A DNA stretch of 32,123 nt from an uncultured Clostridia bacterium (GTDB lineage: Bacteria; Bacillota; Clostridia; Oscillospirales; Oscillospiraceae): the NCBI GenBank assembly GCA_945862785.1, contig CAMAZB010000006.1, positions 1 through 32,123 of the forward strand, written 5' to 3'. The notes beneath the pieces are model-generated. The model did no database searches. It was not told the DNA's origin and worked only from the letters and a program-made list of their open reading frames with translations. This document shows, piece by piece, positions 1-9,836 of the stretch; position 1 is the first letter of the stretch; each line of letters starts with the position of its first letter. A program made the position numbers and the translations under genes.

Positions 1-203
1 ACGTTCTCTCCACCCTGACCCCCCGTGAGGAAAAGGTGCTGAAGCTGCGCTTCGGTATTGAGGACGGCCGTACCCGTACCCTGGAGGAAGTAGGCAAGGA
101 ATTCAACGTCACCCGTGAACGCATCCGCCAGATCGAAGCAAAGGCTTTGAGAAAGCTGCGGCATCCCAGCCGGAGCAAGAAGCTGAAGGACTTTTTGAAC
201 TGA
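1..203 (+). CDS. rpoD: RNA polymerase primary sigma factor, C-terminal fragment (5' truncated by window)
   Basis: Frame from nt 3 reads [66 protein letters not shown], the typical sigma70 region 4.2. Confidence 0.95.
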   Translation, partial: VLSTLTPREEKVLKLRFGIEDGRTRTLEEVGKEFNVTRERIRQIEAKALRKLRHPSRSKKLKDFLN

Positions 204-222
204 CCAGCGGTGTATGTTAAGT

Positions 223-262
223 AAAAAGCTGCGTGAAACAGAGAGTTTCACGCAGCTTTTTT
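223..262 (+). terminator. Rho-independent terminator after rpoD
   Basis: AAAAAGCTGCGTGAAAC-AGAGA-GTTTCACGCAGCTTTTTT, long perfect stem with a T tract 20 nt after the stop. Confidence 0.9.
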
Positions 263-290
263 ATACCGTAGCCAATGATACAGGCACACC

Positions 291-1358
291 TCAGCCCCGA
301 TAGCTCAACAGCCGCCCCGCTTCCAGAGCCGCTAAAGCCCGAACACCGTCAAAGTCCACATAGGGATTGTATACCGCCTCCAGCTTATCGTGGTTGGCCT
401 TCGCGTCTTTCAGCGCAGATACGCCCTCTTCCCGCAGCAGGGCCGTCATTCGTCCCTGGAACCGCAGGCGGGCCTTACCCTCCGGTTCCGTCATGGCGTC
501 CAGACGAATACGCCGGTAGGGTTTCTTCCCGTAATCCATCCCGGGACGGGAAGTGACAAAAGCCAGCCCCAGACCGGGGATCAGCAGATGCTCCGCCCGC
601 CGTGGATCCTCGGGGGACACACAGAGGATGGTGTCCCAACCCTGTTCCACAGCGGCGGCGTGGAGCTCAGCCAGGTACGGCGCGGCCAGCTCCCAGCTGT
701 CCGCGAATTCGTAGACCTTCGGACACAGGGCATCCACACTGTCAAAGCGCCAAAGATAACCCTTATGAGTGATACTGCCCAGAAAACGGCGAACGGTCTT
801 TCCCCTGGTGCCTTTTCGCCCCCGCAGCTCCCGGGCAATGATCCCCTGAACCCGCCGCTCCGCCCGGTCGGAGTCAAAGGTCCCGGCCACTGCCGCCAAA
901 GTATCCAGTTCCACCTGCCGGGCGGCCTTCAGGCTGTGGTAGGCCCGGACATAGGCGGCTTTGTATGCATGGGTGTGGGCTTTTACCTCCTCCACGGCAG
1001 CCTTGGCGGAGGTCAGGTCATAGAACCGTCCCAGGTCCACATACCGATCCACCGCCGCCGGATACTTCGGCTCCAAAACGTGGGGGCTGGTCCCGTCCGC
1101 AATGGCGCAGCGCAGCTCCGGCAGCACCACACCGTCCAGGGAATCCGGGTCTCCTGAGCACCAAAGGTACTCCACCGCCGCACCTGCCTGCTCCATGGTC
1201 TGTCCGATCATCCGCATGAAGGTGTTTTTCCCCACGCCTGGGCCACCCTTCAAAACCATGAAGTCATATGTATCCTCCAGGTCTACCAGTTCACCGAACA
1301 GATTTTGAAAACCGTCGCCGCTGTTGGCGCCCGCAAAAAAGTTCGTCGCCTGAGCCAT
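291..1358 (-). CDS. PRK06851-like P-loop ATPase with non-canonical Walker A (GGPGVGKNT)
   Basis: 355-aa ORF with GGAGGG RBS; N-terminal FMVLKGGPGVGKNTFMRMIG; two related half-domains (SGDPDSLDGVVLPELRCAIADG and SPEDPRRAEHLLIPGLGLAFVTS). Confidence 0.75.
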   Translation of the reverse strand: MAQATNFFAGANSGDGFQNLFGELVDLEDTYDFMVLKGGPGVGKNTFMRMIGQTMEQAGAAVEYLWCSGDPDSLDGVVLPELRCAIADGTSPHVLEPKYPAAVDRYVDLGRFYDLTSAKAAVEEVKAHTHAYKAAYVRAYHSLKAARQVELDTLAAVAGTFDSDRAERRVQGIIARELRGRKGTRGKTVRRFLGSITHKGYLWRFDSVDALCPKVYEFADSWELAAPYLAELHAAAVEQGWDTILCVSPEDPRRAEHLLIPGLGLAFVTSRPGMDYGKKPYRRIRLDAMTEPEGKARLRFQGRMTALLREEGVSALKDAKANHDKLEAVYNPYVDFDGVRALAALEAGRLLSYRG

Positions 1359-1483
1359 AAATTTCCCTCCAGTTCCAAATTCATTCCAGCCTATGCCGGG
1401 CGAACTTGGCCTGACAGCGGAAGGTCCCTATTTTATTGTGAAAAAGCGGAGAAAAGAAAATTTATCCAATAAGTGAATTGTTG

Positions 1484-1512
1484 GTGAAATCTTCCGTTGG
1501 TCATGCTATAAT
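1484..1512 (+). promoter_or_regulatory. Putative sigmaA promoter for the carboxypeptidase gene
   Basis: GTGAAA-N17-TATAAT with extended -10 TGc, 28 nt upstream of the start codon. Confidence 0.6.
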
Positions 1513-1539
1513 GAAAAAAATATCTGCAAGGAGCAATCC

Positions 1540-2616
1540 ATGGACGAACAGTATACCCCCATTCTCTCCGATGAGGAGCGGGCAGTTCTTCGCGCCCAGC
1601 GGGCGGAACGGCGGAAGGCCGCCCGGCAGGCCCGCCGCCGCAGGCAGCTTCGGCAGCTGTTGCCCGCAGGCGTTCTTTTGCTGGTCTTGACCTGCCTGTT
1701 GGCCGTCTGGGCCTCTCGCCGCACAAAGGAGGAGCTTGAATCGGAGCCGATTACCCCCGTTGCCGCCGCCGTATTGGCGGAAAGTCCCCCTCCCGAGCCG
1801 CCCCCCCTCTGGACTCCGGCGGAAACGGCGGATACCGCCCGTCTGGACGACACTTTTCCCAGCGCCTACGCCGTAGTCATTGACCGGGCTGACGGCACCA
1901 TTCTGGCGCAGAAAGATTCCGAAGCTGTCATCAGCCCCGCCTCCATGACAAAAATCATGACGATTCTGGTGGCTGCTGAAAACCTGAAAAGCCTGGATGA
2001 TACCGTTACCATCACCATCGATATCACGGACTACTGCTTTGTCAACGATTGCAGCGTGGTAGGCTATGAGCTGGGCGAGTCCGTCACAGTCCGGGAGCTG
2101 CTGTATGGTACCATCCTCCCCTCCGGAGCGGATGCCGCCCTGGCTCTGGCTATCTATGTCGCCGGGTCCCACGAAGCTTTCGTGGAATTGATGAATCAAA
2201 AAGCGGAGGAGCTCGGTATTGCGGACACCACGCATTTCACCAACTGCGTGGGATTGTACAACGAGGCCCATCACTGCACCGTCCGGGACATGGCGGTCAT
2301 CCTCAACGCGGCCATGGAAAACGAGCTGTGCCGGGAGGTGCTGGACGCCCGCACCTATGAGACCGCTCCCACCCAGGAGCACCCCGAGGGCCAAATCCTC
2401 TCCAACTGGTTCCTGCGCCGCATTGAGGACAAGGATACCGGCGATGTGGAGGTCATCGGCGCCAAGACTGGCTATGTGATGCAGTCCGGCAACTGTGCCG
2501 CCAGCTGCGGCCGTGACAGAGACGGAAATGAGTATATCTGCGTCACCGGCAACGCATACAGCTCCTGGCGTGCCATCTATGATCATGTGGCACTTTACAA
2601 GACTTACTGCAATTAA
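1540..2616 (+). CDS. D-alanyl-D-alanine carboxypeptidase (peptidase S11 family)
   Basis: SxxK (SPASMTK), SGAD in place of SGN, and KTG (AKTGYV) motifs; N-terminal TM segment; AAGGAG RBS. Confidence 0.92.
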   Translation: MDEQYTPILSDEERAVLRAQRAERRKAARQARRRRQLRQLLPAGVLLLVLTCLLAVWASRRTKEELESEPITPVAAAVLAESPPPEPPPLWTPAETADTARLDDTFPSAYAVVIDRADGTILAQKDSEAVISPASMTKIMTILVAAENLKSLDDTVTITIDITDYCFVNDCSVVGYELGESVTVRELLYGTILPSGADAALALAIYVAGSHEAFVELMNQKAEELGIADTTHFTNCVGLYNEAHHCTVRDMAVILNAAMENELCREVLDARTYETAPTQEHPEGQILSNWFLRRIEDKDTGDVEVIGAKTGYVMQSGNCAASCGRDRDGNEYICVTGNAYSSWRAIYDHVALYKTYCN

Positions 2617-2630
2617 ATGGCTTTCTGAAA

Positions 2631-2663
2631 GGAAGAGGAGGCATCCCGGATGCCTCCTCTTTA
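2631..2663. terminator. Terminator between convergent genes
   Basis: AAGAGGAGGCAT-cccgg-ATGCCTCCTCTT stem-loop between converging stop codons. Confidence 0.75.
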
Positions 2664-2685
2664 TCGTTTATATGGGCTGCGTGGA

Positions 2686-3507
2686 TCACAGAAATACCTC
2701 GTTGTCCTTCGGCTCGGCAAAGTTCTGCTCCAGCATCTTCACATGGGACAAAAACGCCTCGTCGTCAAAATACTTGGCGCCCTTGGTGCATTTGCGGACG
2801 CACCGCTGGCACTTGATGCAGGTGCCGGGCACATTGGACACGTTCTTCGGGTCGATGGCGCCCATGGGACACAGTCGGGCACAGGCACCGCAGTTGGTAC
2901 ACCTGGACAGATAAGTCTTGGGCTTTGCCTTCAGAAACTTGGCGGGCTGACCGTCAGTGCCCATGGGGATATAGTAGGGGGCGCCCGGGTCACCGGGGAC
3001 TTTGACAGGCGCCGGGGTGTCCGTTAAGCTCTTTACCTTTACAGATATCCGTCTGGCAAATTCCTTCATCTCGAACTGGTCGCTCCAGCCGGGACGCCCA
3101 TAGGCCAGCTCATCGGTAAATGCGTGCTGCCCCACAAAGGCGCCGGCGGCGACAGTGTGGAACCTGTCTCCTTCCAAAACCGCGCACAATTCCGCCAGGG
3201 AATTGTCGTAATTTCGGTTTCCGAAGGTCACGATTGCTACTGCCAGGGCACCATTGCCGTGGAAACGGCTCTGAAAATCCGGTAGGAGTTTGTTGGGCAT
3301 CTTCCCCGCGTAGGTAGGTGTCCCCATCACCACCAGGTCTTTTTCTGTAAAGGAATACTCCTTTTCACGTTCAGCAGGCTTGGTGAAATTCACCTGTTCC
3401 AGAGGCAATCCCAGTTTCGCCGACAGTTCCCCGGCGACGGTATTCACAGCCTTGTCCGTATTACCGGTAGCACTGTACCAAACCGCCCAGACCCTTTCGA
3501 TGTTCAT
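2686..3507 (-). CDS. EFR1-type protein: flavodoxin-like domain plus 2x[4Fe-4S] ferredoxin domain
   Basis: N-terminal flavodoxin-like VWYSATGNTDKAV; C-terminal CTNCGACARLCP and CIKCQRCVRKCTKGAKYF. Confidence 0.85.
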   Translation of the reverse strand: MNIERVWAVWYSATGNTDKAVNTVAGELSAKLGLPLEQVNFTKPAEREKEYSFTEKDLVVMGTPTYAGKMPNKLLPDFQSRFHGNGALAVAIVTFGNRNYDNSLAELCAVLEGDRFHTVAAGAFVGQHAFTDELAYGRPGWSDQFEMKEFARRISVKVKSLTDTPAPVKVPGDPGAPYYIPMGTDGQPAKFLKAKPKTYLSRCTNCGACARLCPMGAIDPKNVSNVPGTCIKCQRCVRKCTKGAKYFDDEAFLSHVKMLEQNFAEPKDNEVFL

Positions 3508-3528
3508 ATGGCACTCCTTTCTGAAAAA

Positions 3529-3578
3529 CGCAGGGACGGTCTCCGACCGTCCGTGGACGGCCAGAGGCCGCCCCTGCG
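3529..3578. repeat. Palindromic intergenic element (REP/MITE-like)
   Basis: Outer stem CGCAGGG(3529-3535)/CCCTGCG(3572-3578) enclosing GGACGGTC-tcc-GACCGTCC (3534-3552) and GGCC-aga-GGCC. Confidence 0.6.
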
Positions 3579-3592
3579 GATGTCCTTCTGGT

Positions 3593-3805
3593 TTATAATG
3601 AAAAATCTGATTCGTTCAGTTGATGGGTGTCCAGGCTGGCCGGGCGGGGCGGCACCCGCTTCAAGGGGTCGTACTTGAACGCCCGGCAGTGGTGTTCCAC
3701 AGGCACAATGCCCCGCTTCATGCAGGCCACCTCCCGCTCGTTGATCTGCTGGCCCCGCTGGCAGTAGGCGCAGCGGGGGTCAATATCCTTGCGAAACAGT
3801 TTCAC
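3593..3805 (-). CDS. Small Cys/His-rich conserved-type protein, possibly metal binding (GTG start)
   Basis: 70 aa, CAYCxxG...C...HHC pattern; starts 18 nt after the clpE-like stop with GGAGGGGG RBS. Confidence 0.7.
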   Translation of the reverse strand: MKLFRKDIDPRCAYCQRGQQINEREVACMKRGIVPVEHHCRAFKYDPLKRVPPRPASLDTHQLNESDFSL

Positions 3806-3823
3806 GTTTCCCCCTCCGTTTCG

Positions 3824-6145
3824 TTACAAGGTGTACAGCTTGACGGCATCATCCTCCACCGTGGCTCTCACCTGGGTGATGGGATGCTCGTAGCTGTCGA
3901 TGATCTTCGTCGCCATGGGGTCCTCCAACTCCTTCTGGATGGTCCGCCGCAGGTTCCGGGCACCGTAGGTCCGGGAATAGGACTTCTTCGTCAGGAACGT
4001 CACCAGGGCGTCATCGTAGGTGAACGCGATGGCCTTATCCTTCAGGGAGTCCACCAGCTCACCCAGCATGATGCGGGCGATGGACTGGAAATGCTCCTCA
4101 GTCAGGCGGTTGAAGGTAATAACAGCGTCCACCCGGTTAATAAATTCGGGACGCAGGAACTGCTGGAGAGCCTTCATGGCCCGATCGGCATCCTGCTCCT
4201 GCTGGGTGCGGCCAAAGCCCACAGTACCCTCCTTGGTGGCACTGCCGGCGTTGGAGGTCATGACGATGATGGTGTTCTCGAAATTGACCTTGCGGCCATG
4301 AGAATCGGTGATCTCGCCGTCGTCCAGAATCTGCAGCAGCACGTTCAGCACATCGGGATGGGCCTTTTCGATCTCGTCGAACAGGATGACGGCGTAGGGT
4401 TTGCGGCGAATTTTCTCCGTCAGCTGACCCGCTTCGTCATAGCCCACATAGCCCGGAGGAGAACCGACAATACGGGAAACGGAGTGCTTCTCCATAAATT
4501 CGGACATATCCAGCCGAATCAGGGCGTCCGGGGTGTTGAACAAGTCCGTGGCAAGCTGCTTCACCAGCTCGGTCTTGCCGACACCAGTGGGGCCGACGAA
4601 AATGAAGCTGACGGGCTTGTGCTTGGGAGAAATCCCCACCCGGTTGCGGCGAACGGCGGCGGACACAGCCTCCACGGCCTCGTCCTGGCCGATAATATGG
4701 CTCTTGAGCCGGGTCTCCAGCTGGCTGAGACGCTGGAACTCCTGCTCCCGGATCTTAGCGGCGGGGATCTTGGTCCACAACTCAATAACGTGGGCGAGAT
4801 TCTCCATGGAGAGCTGAGGGTCGCCCTTTTCCAGCAGCACATCCAGCTCGGTGTGAAGCTGGAGCTCCCGGCTTTTCAGCTCCGCCATACGGGCATAGTC
4901 GCCCTCTTCCTTCTCCTCTTTTTCCTCCAGCATGACCCGCTCTTTCTCGTAGTCATCCAGTTCCCGCTGGACCTGCATCCGCCGGGAGATGTCCGGGTCC
5001 TTCAAGTTTAGGTCGGAGCAGGCCTCGTCGATGAGGTCGATGGCCTTGTCCGGCAGGAAGCGGTCGGTGATATACCGCTCGGAGAGCACCACCGCCTGGC
5101 GGATAATGCCATCGGAAATTTTGACGCCGTGGAACTTTTCATAGTTGGGCGCCAGACCCTTCAGGATCTGAATAGAGTCCTCAATGGAAGGCTCGTTGAC
5201 GGTGACGGGCTGGAAGCGCCGCTCCAGAGCGGTGTCCTTTTCGATGGACTTGCGGTATTCGTTGAAGGTGGTGGCGCCGATGACCTGGATCTCGCCCCGG
5301 GAAAGGGCAGGTTTCAGGATGTTGGCGGCGTTCATGCTGCCCTCGGCATCGCCGGCGCCGACGATGGTATGGACCTCGTCGATCATTAAAATGATATTGC
5401 CAAGGCGTTTCACCTCGTCGATAAGGCCCTTCATACGGCTCTCAAACTGGCCCCGGAACTGAGTGCCTGCCACCAGGGCTGTCAGGTCCAGGAGGTAGAC
5501 CTCCTTTTCCCGCAGCTTGAAGGGCACGTCGCCCTTGGCGATGCGTTGGGCCAGGCCCTCGGCGATGGCGGTTTTGCCAACGCCGGGTTCACCAATGAGG
5601 CAGGGGTTGTTCTTCTGGCGGCGGTTCAAGATCTGGACCACCCGCTCGATCTCCTGCTCCCGGCCGATGACCGGGTCCAGCTTGCCGTCCTTGGCCCGCT
5701 GGGTCAGGGAGATGCAGTAGCTCTCCAGATACTTCCGCTTTCCGTTCTTGGGTTCCTTCTTCTCCCGGCCCCGGCCGGAAGCGCCGCCCTCGTCGGCGCT
5801 CTCACTCTTGGGCACGTCACCGCCAGAGAACAGGCGGTTCAGGAAGGGGAAGGTGGCGGTCTTGCCATCTTCCTCGTCGCTGTCCTCGTCTCCGCCGGGC
5901 AGGTCCTCAATATTTTCCACGCCGCTCATGGCCTGCATCATCTCATTGCTGATGGTTTCCAGGTCCTCATCAGAGATACCCATGCGCTTCATCATGTCAT
6001 CCACCTGAGGCAGGCCCAGGTCCTTGGCGCATTTCAGGCACAGGCCCTCGTTAACGGTCTTATCACCGTCCAGCCGTGAAATAAATACCACGGCGACGTT
6101 TTTCTTACATCTTGAACAAAGTGTCGGCTGCATGTTGACCTCCAA
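3824..6145 (-). CDS. clpE: ATP-dependent Clp protease ATP-binding subunit, ClpE-like (N-terminal zinc finger, UVR-like middle region, two AAA+ modules)
   Basis: N-terminal CX2CX22CX2C (CSRC...CLKC); GEPGVGKTA and GPTGVGKTE Walker A motifs; no Clp-N repeat domain; coiled-coil/UVR-like middle. Confidence 0.88.
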   Translation of the reverse strand: MEVNMQPTLCSRCKKNVAVVFISRLDGDKTVNEGLCLKCAKDLGLPQVDDMMKRMGISDEDLETISNEMMQAMSGVENIEDLPGGDEDSDEEDGKTATFPFLNRLFSGGDVPKSESADEGGASGRGREKKEPKNGKRKYLESYCISLTQRAKDGKLDPVIGREQEIERVVQILNRRQKNNPCLIGEPGVGKTAIAEGLAQRIAKGDVPFKLREKEVYLLDLTALVAGTQFRGQFESRMKGLIDEVKRLGNIILMIDEVHTIVGAGDAEGSMNAANILKPALSRGEIQVIGATTFNEYRKSIEKDTALERRFQPVTVNEPSIEDSIQILKGLAPNYEKFHGVKISDGIIRQAVVLSERYITDRFLPDKAIDLIDEACSDLNLKDPDISRRMQVQRELDDYEKERVMLEEKEEKEEGDYARMAELKSRELQLHTELDVLLEKGDPQLSMENLAHVIELWTKIPAAKIREQEFQRLSQLETRLKSHIIGQDEAVEAVSAAVRRNRVGISPKHKPVSFIFVGPTGVGKTELVKQLATDLFNTPDALIRLDMSEFMEKHSVSRIVGSPPGYVGYDEAGQLTEKIRRKPYAVILFDEIEKAHPDVLNVLLQILDDGEITDSHGRKVNFENTIIVMTSNAGSATKEGTVGFGRTQQEQDADRAMKALQQFLRPEFINRVDAVITFNRLTEEHFQSIARIMLGELVDSLKDKAIAFTYDDALVTFLTKKSYSRTYGARNLRRTIQKELEDPMATKIIDSYEHPITQVRATVEDDAVKLYTL

Positions 6146-6180
6146 CGCGCCCGGGGGCGCTCAAACAAAAATATCACGGT

Positions 6181-6870
6181 TCACTGTAAAAAAGAAAGCA
6201 CGCTCAACGGCGTATAGGTCGTGAATACGCGCAGGATATGGGCTTGTGCAAACATCTCCTTCTCAAAGGAGACACCCAGACGCCGGGCCGCCCACACCGC
6301 CAGGAACAGCAACAGTGCGCCCTCGATCAGCCCCAGCAAGCCGCCGCCAAGGGCGTTCAGCCCCCGCAGTCCCGGCAGCCTGACCAGCAGATCCATGGCT
6401 TTGAACAGCACATGGAGCAGCACCAGCAGCGCCAGAAAAGAGAGAATATACAGCACGCCGTAGATCATGGACTGGGCGATGCTGGTCACTACCGCGGTGG
6501 CAACGGACACGCCGGTGTCCCGCACGGTCTCCTCTGTTTTCTTCACCAGGGAGCCCCGCACATCCTTATCCAGCCCCAGCAGGGCCAGCAACGGCTCGAT
6601 CTCAAGTTCCGTTTCAGCTTCCGGCATTTGCGCCGTTTGCTTCTCTATGGCCGCGTCTACCTTCTGCTCGATGCGGTGCTCAATGAGCGGTGCGGCCAGC
6701 CGGGCCAGCGGACCCGAAAAGGTGGCGGCGATCATGCCCGCGCCAACCAGTGCCACGACCGCGATCACCAGTCCCGCCAGCGTTTGCAGCAGGCCCCGCT
6801 TGACGCCGAAAATAGTAAAGCCTACTAAAATCAGCACAACGACCGCGTCTATTATAACAGGTGCCGTCAA
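6181..6870 (-). CDS. CvpA family membrane protein
   Basis: 229 aa, several TM helices; N-terminal IDAVVVLILVGFTIFGVKRGLLQTLAGLV is CvpA-like. Confidence 0.75.
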   Translation of the reverse strand: MTAPVIIDAVVVLILVGFTIFGVKRGLLQTLAGLVIAVVALVGAGMIAATFSGPLARLAAPLIEHRIEQKVDAAIEKQTAQMPEAETELEIEPLLALLGLDKDVRGSLVKKTEETVRDTGVSVATAVVTSIAQSMIYGVLYILSFLALLVLLHVLFKAMDLLVRLPGLRGLNALGGGLLGLIEGALLLFLAVWAARRLGVSFEKEMFAQAHILRVFTTYTPLSVLSFLQ

Positions 6871-6919
6871 AAATGCCTACCTTCTCTCCTGTAAACGTTT
6901 TGTGAATTTGGGCGCCAAA

Positions 6920-8104
6920 TCATGGAAGGAACAGCTTTGCGTACTCAGAGGACAGCAGCAGCGCCGACCCGTCCGACCGCACCAGGACGTCCCGGATAGA
7001 CTCCGTACCCGCCAGGGATGCGTAGGTCTCCAGCGCCTGGTTGTAAATAACCAGCCGGTCCAGATACAGCACCGCCAGATACTTGCCGCAGGCGGAGATG
7101 TCCTGGACCTCCTCAGATACATCCAGGCTCCCCAGTTCCGTACCGTCGGCAGCGACGGTGACCAGCCGCCCCACGCTGCCGGACTGATAGCGGTTCAGCA
7201 GTACCGCGGCAAAGCTTTCGCCGTTCAGGTCGTATTCCCGGAGATGGGCCCCGTTATAGTCGTAGCTCCCCTCTACATTCCCCTTGGTGTCCGCAAAGGT
7301 CAGACAGGTATCGGACACCGTTGCCAACTTGCCGTCCACGCAGCCAATGGCAGCCACCAGACCGTCCGCCACATCATAATCCGCCGCCGGCTCCGTCTCG
7401 CTCAGATCGTACAGCACCACATTGCTGACAAAGGTGCCGTTCTCCTGCCCCAGGGTCACAGCCGCCAGGGCGTTGCCCTCGCCTGCCACCCAGGCGTCTG
7501 TCACGAAGCGGCGGGAGGAATTAAAAGCGAACACCAGCTCCATACCGTCGTCATAAACGTTGACGCAGCCCTTGTAGTTCTTCTTTTTGGCAGTCACCGC
7601 CATCCAGCCCTTCTCGTTCAGGGTGGCGGAGAGGAAGGGTTCTTCCTCCGCGGCGGTCAGCGACAGCACCTCGCCGTTCCGGTCCACCACATACAGCGCC
7701 GTGCCGCCCACATCGTAGGCTACCGCCCGTTCGCCGCCGCTGTGCAGCGCCGGAGCGGCCATGTTGACCGCCGTAGACCACACTTCGCCGCCGCTGGCGT
7801 CCAACACCCGCAGCCGGGTGTCGGACAGCACCACCAGCCGGTCTCCCAGCACAGCGAAGCGGTTGCTGGCGGAGGCATCGTAGTCGTAGACAGAGCCGCT
7901 GCCGGCCTTTTCCGTGCTGCCATAGTTCAGATAGCGGCGCAGCGCGTCAAAGCCGGTGCCGTCCCGGTAGGCGGCAAACACCACCACCGCCAGAACGGCT
8001 ACCAGCGTCAGGAAGAAAACAAGGAATCCCCGCAGCTTTTTCCGGGGCTTCTGCTCCTCCTCGCCGTCGTTGTCATTCCAAATATCTTTCGTCGTATCAG
8101 CCAT
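6920..8104 (-). CDS. DUF5711-like membrane-anchored beta-propeller-type protein
   Basis: N-terminal cytoplasmic acidic/basic segment, one TM helix, then repeated blades (RFAVLGDRLVVLSDTRLRVLDASGGEVW etc.). ATG at 8104 overlaps the truA stop; the ORF track start is 8122. Confidence 0.65.
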   Translation of the reverse strand: MADTTKDIWNDNDGEEEQKPRKKLRGFLVFFLTLVAVLAVVVFAAYRDGTGFDALRRYLNYGSTEKAGSGSVYDYDASASNRFAVLGDRLVVLSDTRLRVLDASGGEVWSTAVNMAAPALHSGGERAVAYDVGGTALYVVDRNGEVLSLTAAEEEPFLSATLNEKGWMAVTAKKKNYKGCVNVYDDGMELVFAFNSSRRFVTDAWVAGEGNALAAVTLGQENGTFVSNVVLYDLSETEPAADYDVADGLVAAIGCVDGKLATVSDTCLTFADTKGNVEGSYDYNGAHLREYDLNGESFAAVLLNRYQSGSVGRLVTVAADGTELGSLDVSEEVQDISACGKYLAVLYLDRLVIYNQALETYASLAGTESIRDVLVRSDGSALLLSSEYAKLFLP

Positions 8105-8852
8105 TGAGTCGCTCATCCTCATACCAAAGTCTTGTCAGGTACAGTCCTCCCGGCGGCACAGTGGGACCTGCCAGGCGCCGGTCCCCGCTCTCCAGGATGA
8201 CGGGGATATCCTCCGGAGCAAATTTGCCCTCCGCCGCGTACAGAACGGTACCGGTAATGGCACGGACCATATTATACAAAAAACCGTTGGCGCAGACCTT
8301 CAGTTCCAGCAGGTCGCCGTTCCGGGTCACATCGCACCAGTAGATCGTGCGGACGGTAGACTTCGTCTCCGTCCCCACGGAGCGGACTGCCCGGAAATCG
8401 TGGGTCCCCACAAACTGGTGGGCCGCCCGGTTCAGGAATTCCTCGTCCAGCTTCTTGGGATAGAAATAGGCCCGGTCCACATAAAACGGATTCTTGAACC
8501 GGGAGTTATAAATGCGGTAGGTATACTCCTTTTTGATGCACGAGCCGATGGCATTGAAATCCTCAGCCACCTCCAGGGCTTCCTTCACCATGATATCCTC
8601 CGGGGTGTGGGTATTGACGGCAAAGGGTAGCCGGTCCACGGGGATACGGCTTTCCGTGCGAAAATTGGCGATATAGTGCTCCGCATGGACGCCGGCGTCG
8701 GTGCGTCCGCAGCCGGTGAGGTGCACCGGAGCTCCGGTGATCTTCTCCAGAGCCTTCTGCAGGGTCTCGCAGACCGTGACGGCATTCTTCTGCACCTGCC
8801 AGCCGTGATAGGCGGTGCCGTTATACATCAGTTTTAAGGCAATGTTGCGCAT
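8097..8852 (-). CDS. truA: tRNA pseudouridine(38-40) synthase TruA
   Basis: GTAYHGWQVQKNAVTV, TGCGRTDAGVHAEHYIANF, NGFLYNMVRAITGTVL; AAGGAG RBS. Confidence 0.95.
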   Translation of the reverse strand: MRNIALKLMYNGTAYHGWQVQKNAVTVCETLQKALEKITGAPVHLTGCGRTDAGVHAEHYIANFRTESRIPVDRLPFAVNTHTPEDIMVKEALEVAEDFNAIGSCIKKEYTYRIYNSRFKNPFYVDRAYFYPKKLDEEFLNRAAHQFVGTHDFRAVRSVGTETKSTVRTIYWCDVTRNGDLLELKVCANGFLYNMVRAITGTVLYAAEGKFAPEDIPVILESGDRRLAGPTVPPGGLYLTRLWYEDERLNG

Positions 8853-8861
8853 AGTCTCTCC

Positions 8862-9779
8862 TTATTCCGGCCAGGTGAGGCGAGGATAGCCGTCATCGTC
8901 CTCTTGCCAGGTCTCCTCCGAACCGCTTTCGGTGATGGTCCAGCGGGTGTGGGTGAACTCATAAGTCAGGCCGTTTTCATCGGTGCAGGCGTAAGCCAGC
9001 AGCACTTCATCCCCTTCCTTGCAGGAGATGACCGGCTGCCAGTCTTCGACGGCATATGTATATTCGCCGTATTGCACCAGTTCCCGATCCAGTGCGGCGG
9101 GCTGCTCCGCTGTCAGGATACCGTTGACGTACACCCGGAATACAGGGTTCTGGATCTCTGCGCCGTCTCCTTCCCTGTTCTGCAGGTTAAAATTGTAACC
9201 ATCTCCCAGGGTCAGCAAGCCTTTCTCTCCATCATACGCATCGCCCCCGCCGCCCCAGCCGTTGGCCCGGAGAGGCAGCAGCATGGCAACATCGGACCAG
9301 CTGCCAAGATCCTCGCGGGTGATGGTGCCGTCGGTGTCCGCGAGCACAGACAGCGTAAGGTCTCCGTTCTTCTCTGCCGGAATAGACACATCAGCAGTAA
9401 AGGCACCGTCACCGCGCCCGGTCATGGGAAATTCCGTCGTCTCTCCCGCCGCGTTCACCAGCAGGATAGCTCCGGTGTCCGTCCCCCACTGCCGCAGTGT
9501 CACGGAGACCCAGGTCAGCAGGGAACGGCTGTCGCTGTCCACGCCGGTGACCTGCAAGTCGTGAGCAGTGACCAAACGGACAGACTCCGCCATTTCCCGT
9601 GCTACCCGGTCGGAGATCCTATTCATGCTGTTATTCAGGTCTCCCAACTGATGCTTCGCGTTGTCCAGCTGACTTTTCACTTCCGATAGGGCAGCGCGCT
9701 GGGAGAGGTTCAGTCCCAGCAGTACGGCGCACAGGACCAGCGTCAGAAGCTGTAACCCATTCTTTTTCCAGAATGTCAT
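8862..9779 (-). CDS. Membrane-anchored extracytoplasmic protein of unknown function
   Basis: 305 aa, N-terminal TM/signal anchor, short coiled coil, beta-rich C-terminal region; lies between ecfT and truA on the same strand. Confidence 0.7.
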   Translation of the reverse strand: MTFWKKNGLQLLTLVLCAVLLGLNLSQRAALSEVKSQLDNAKHQLGDLNNSMNRISDRVAREMAESVRLVTAHDLQVTGVDSDSRSLLTWVSVTLRQWGTDTGAILLVNAAGETTEFPMTGRGDGAFTADVSIPAEKNGDLTLSVLADTDGTITREDLGSWSDVAMLLPLRANGWGGGGDAYDGEKGLLTLGDGYNFNLQNREGDGAEIQNPVFRVYVNGILTAEQPAALDRELVQYGEYTYAVEDWQPVISCKEGDEVLLAYACTDENGLTYEFTHTRWTITESGSEETWQEDDDGYPRLTWPE

Positions 9780-9836
9780 GGCAAGACCTCCCGACTGTTT
9801 GATGGCGTGAAAGTTCCGGCTTTTAACATCTTACTG

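Noticed and set aside
1501-2586. 361-aa minus-strand ORF
   Set aside because: Antisense to the carboxypeptidase, which has SxxK and KTG motifs and a promoter.
3620-5011. 463-aa plus-strand ORF
   Set aside because: Antisense shadow of the ClpE-like gene.
6467-8107. 546-aa plus-strand ORF
   Set aside because: Antisense to CvpA-like and DUF5711-like genes; no recognisable motifs.
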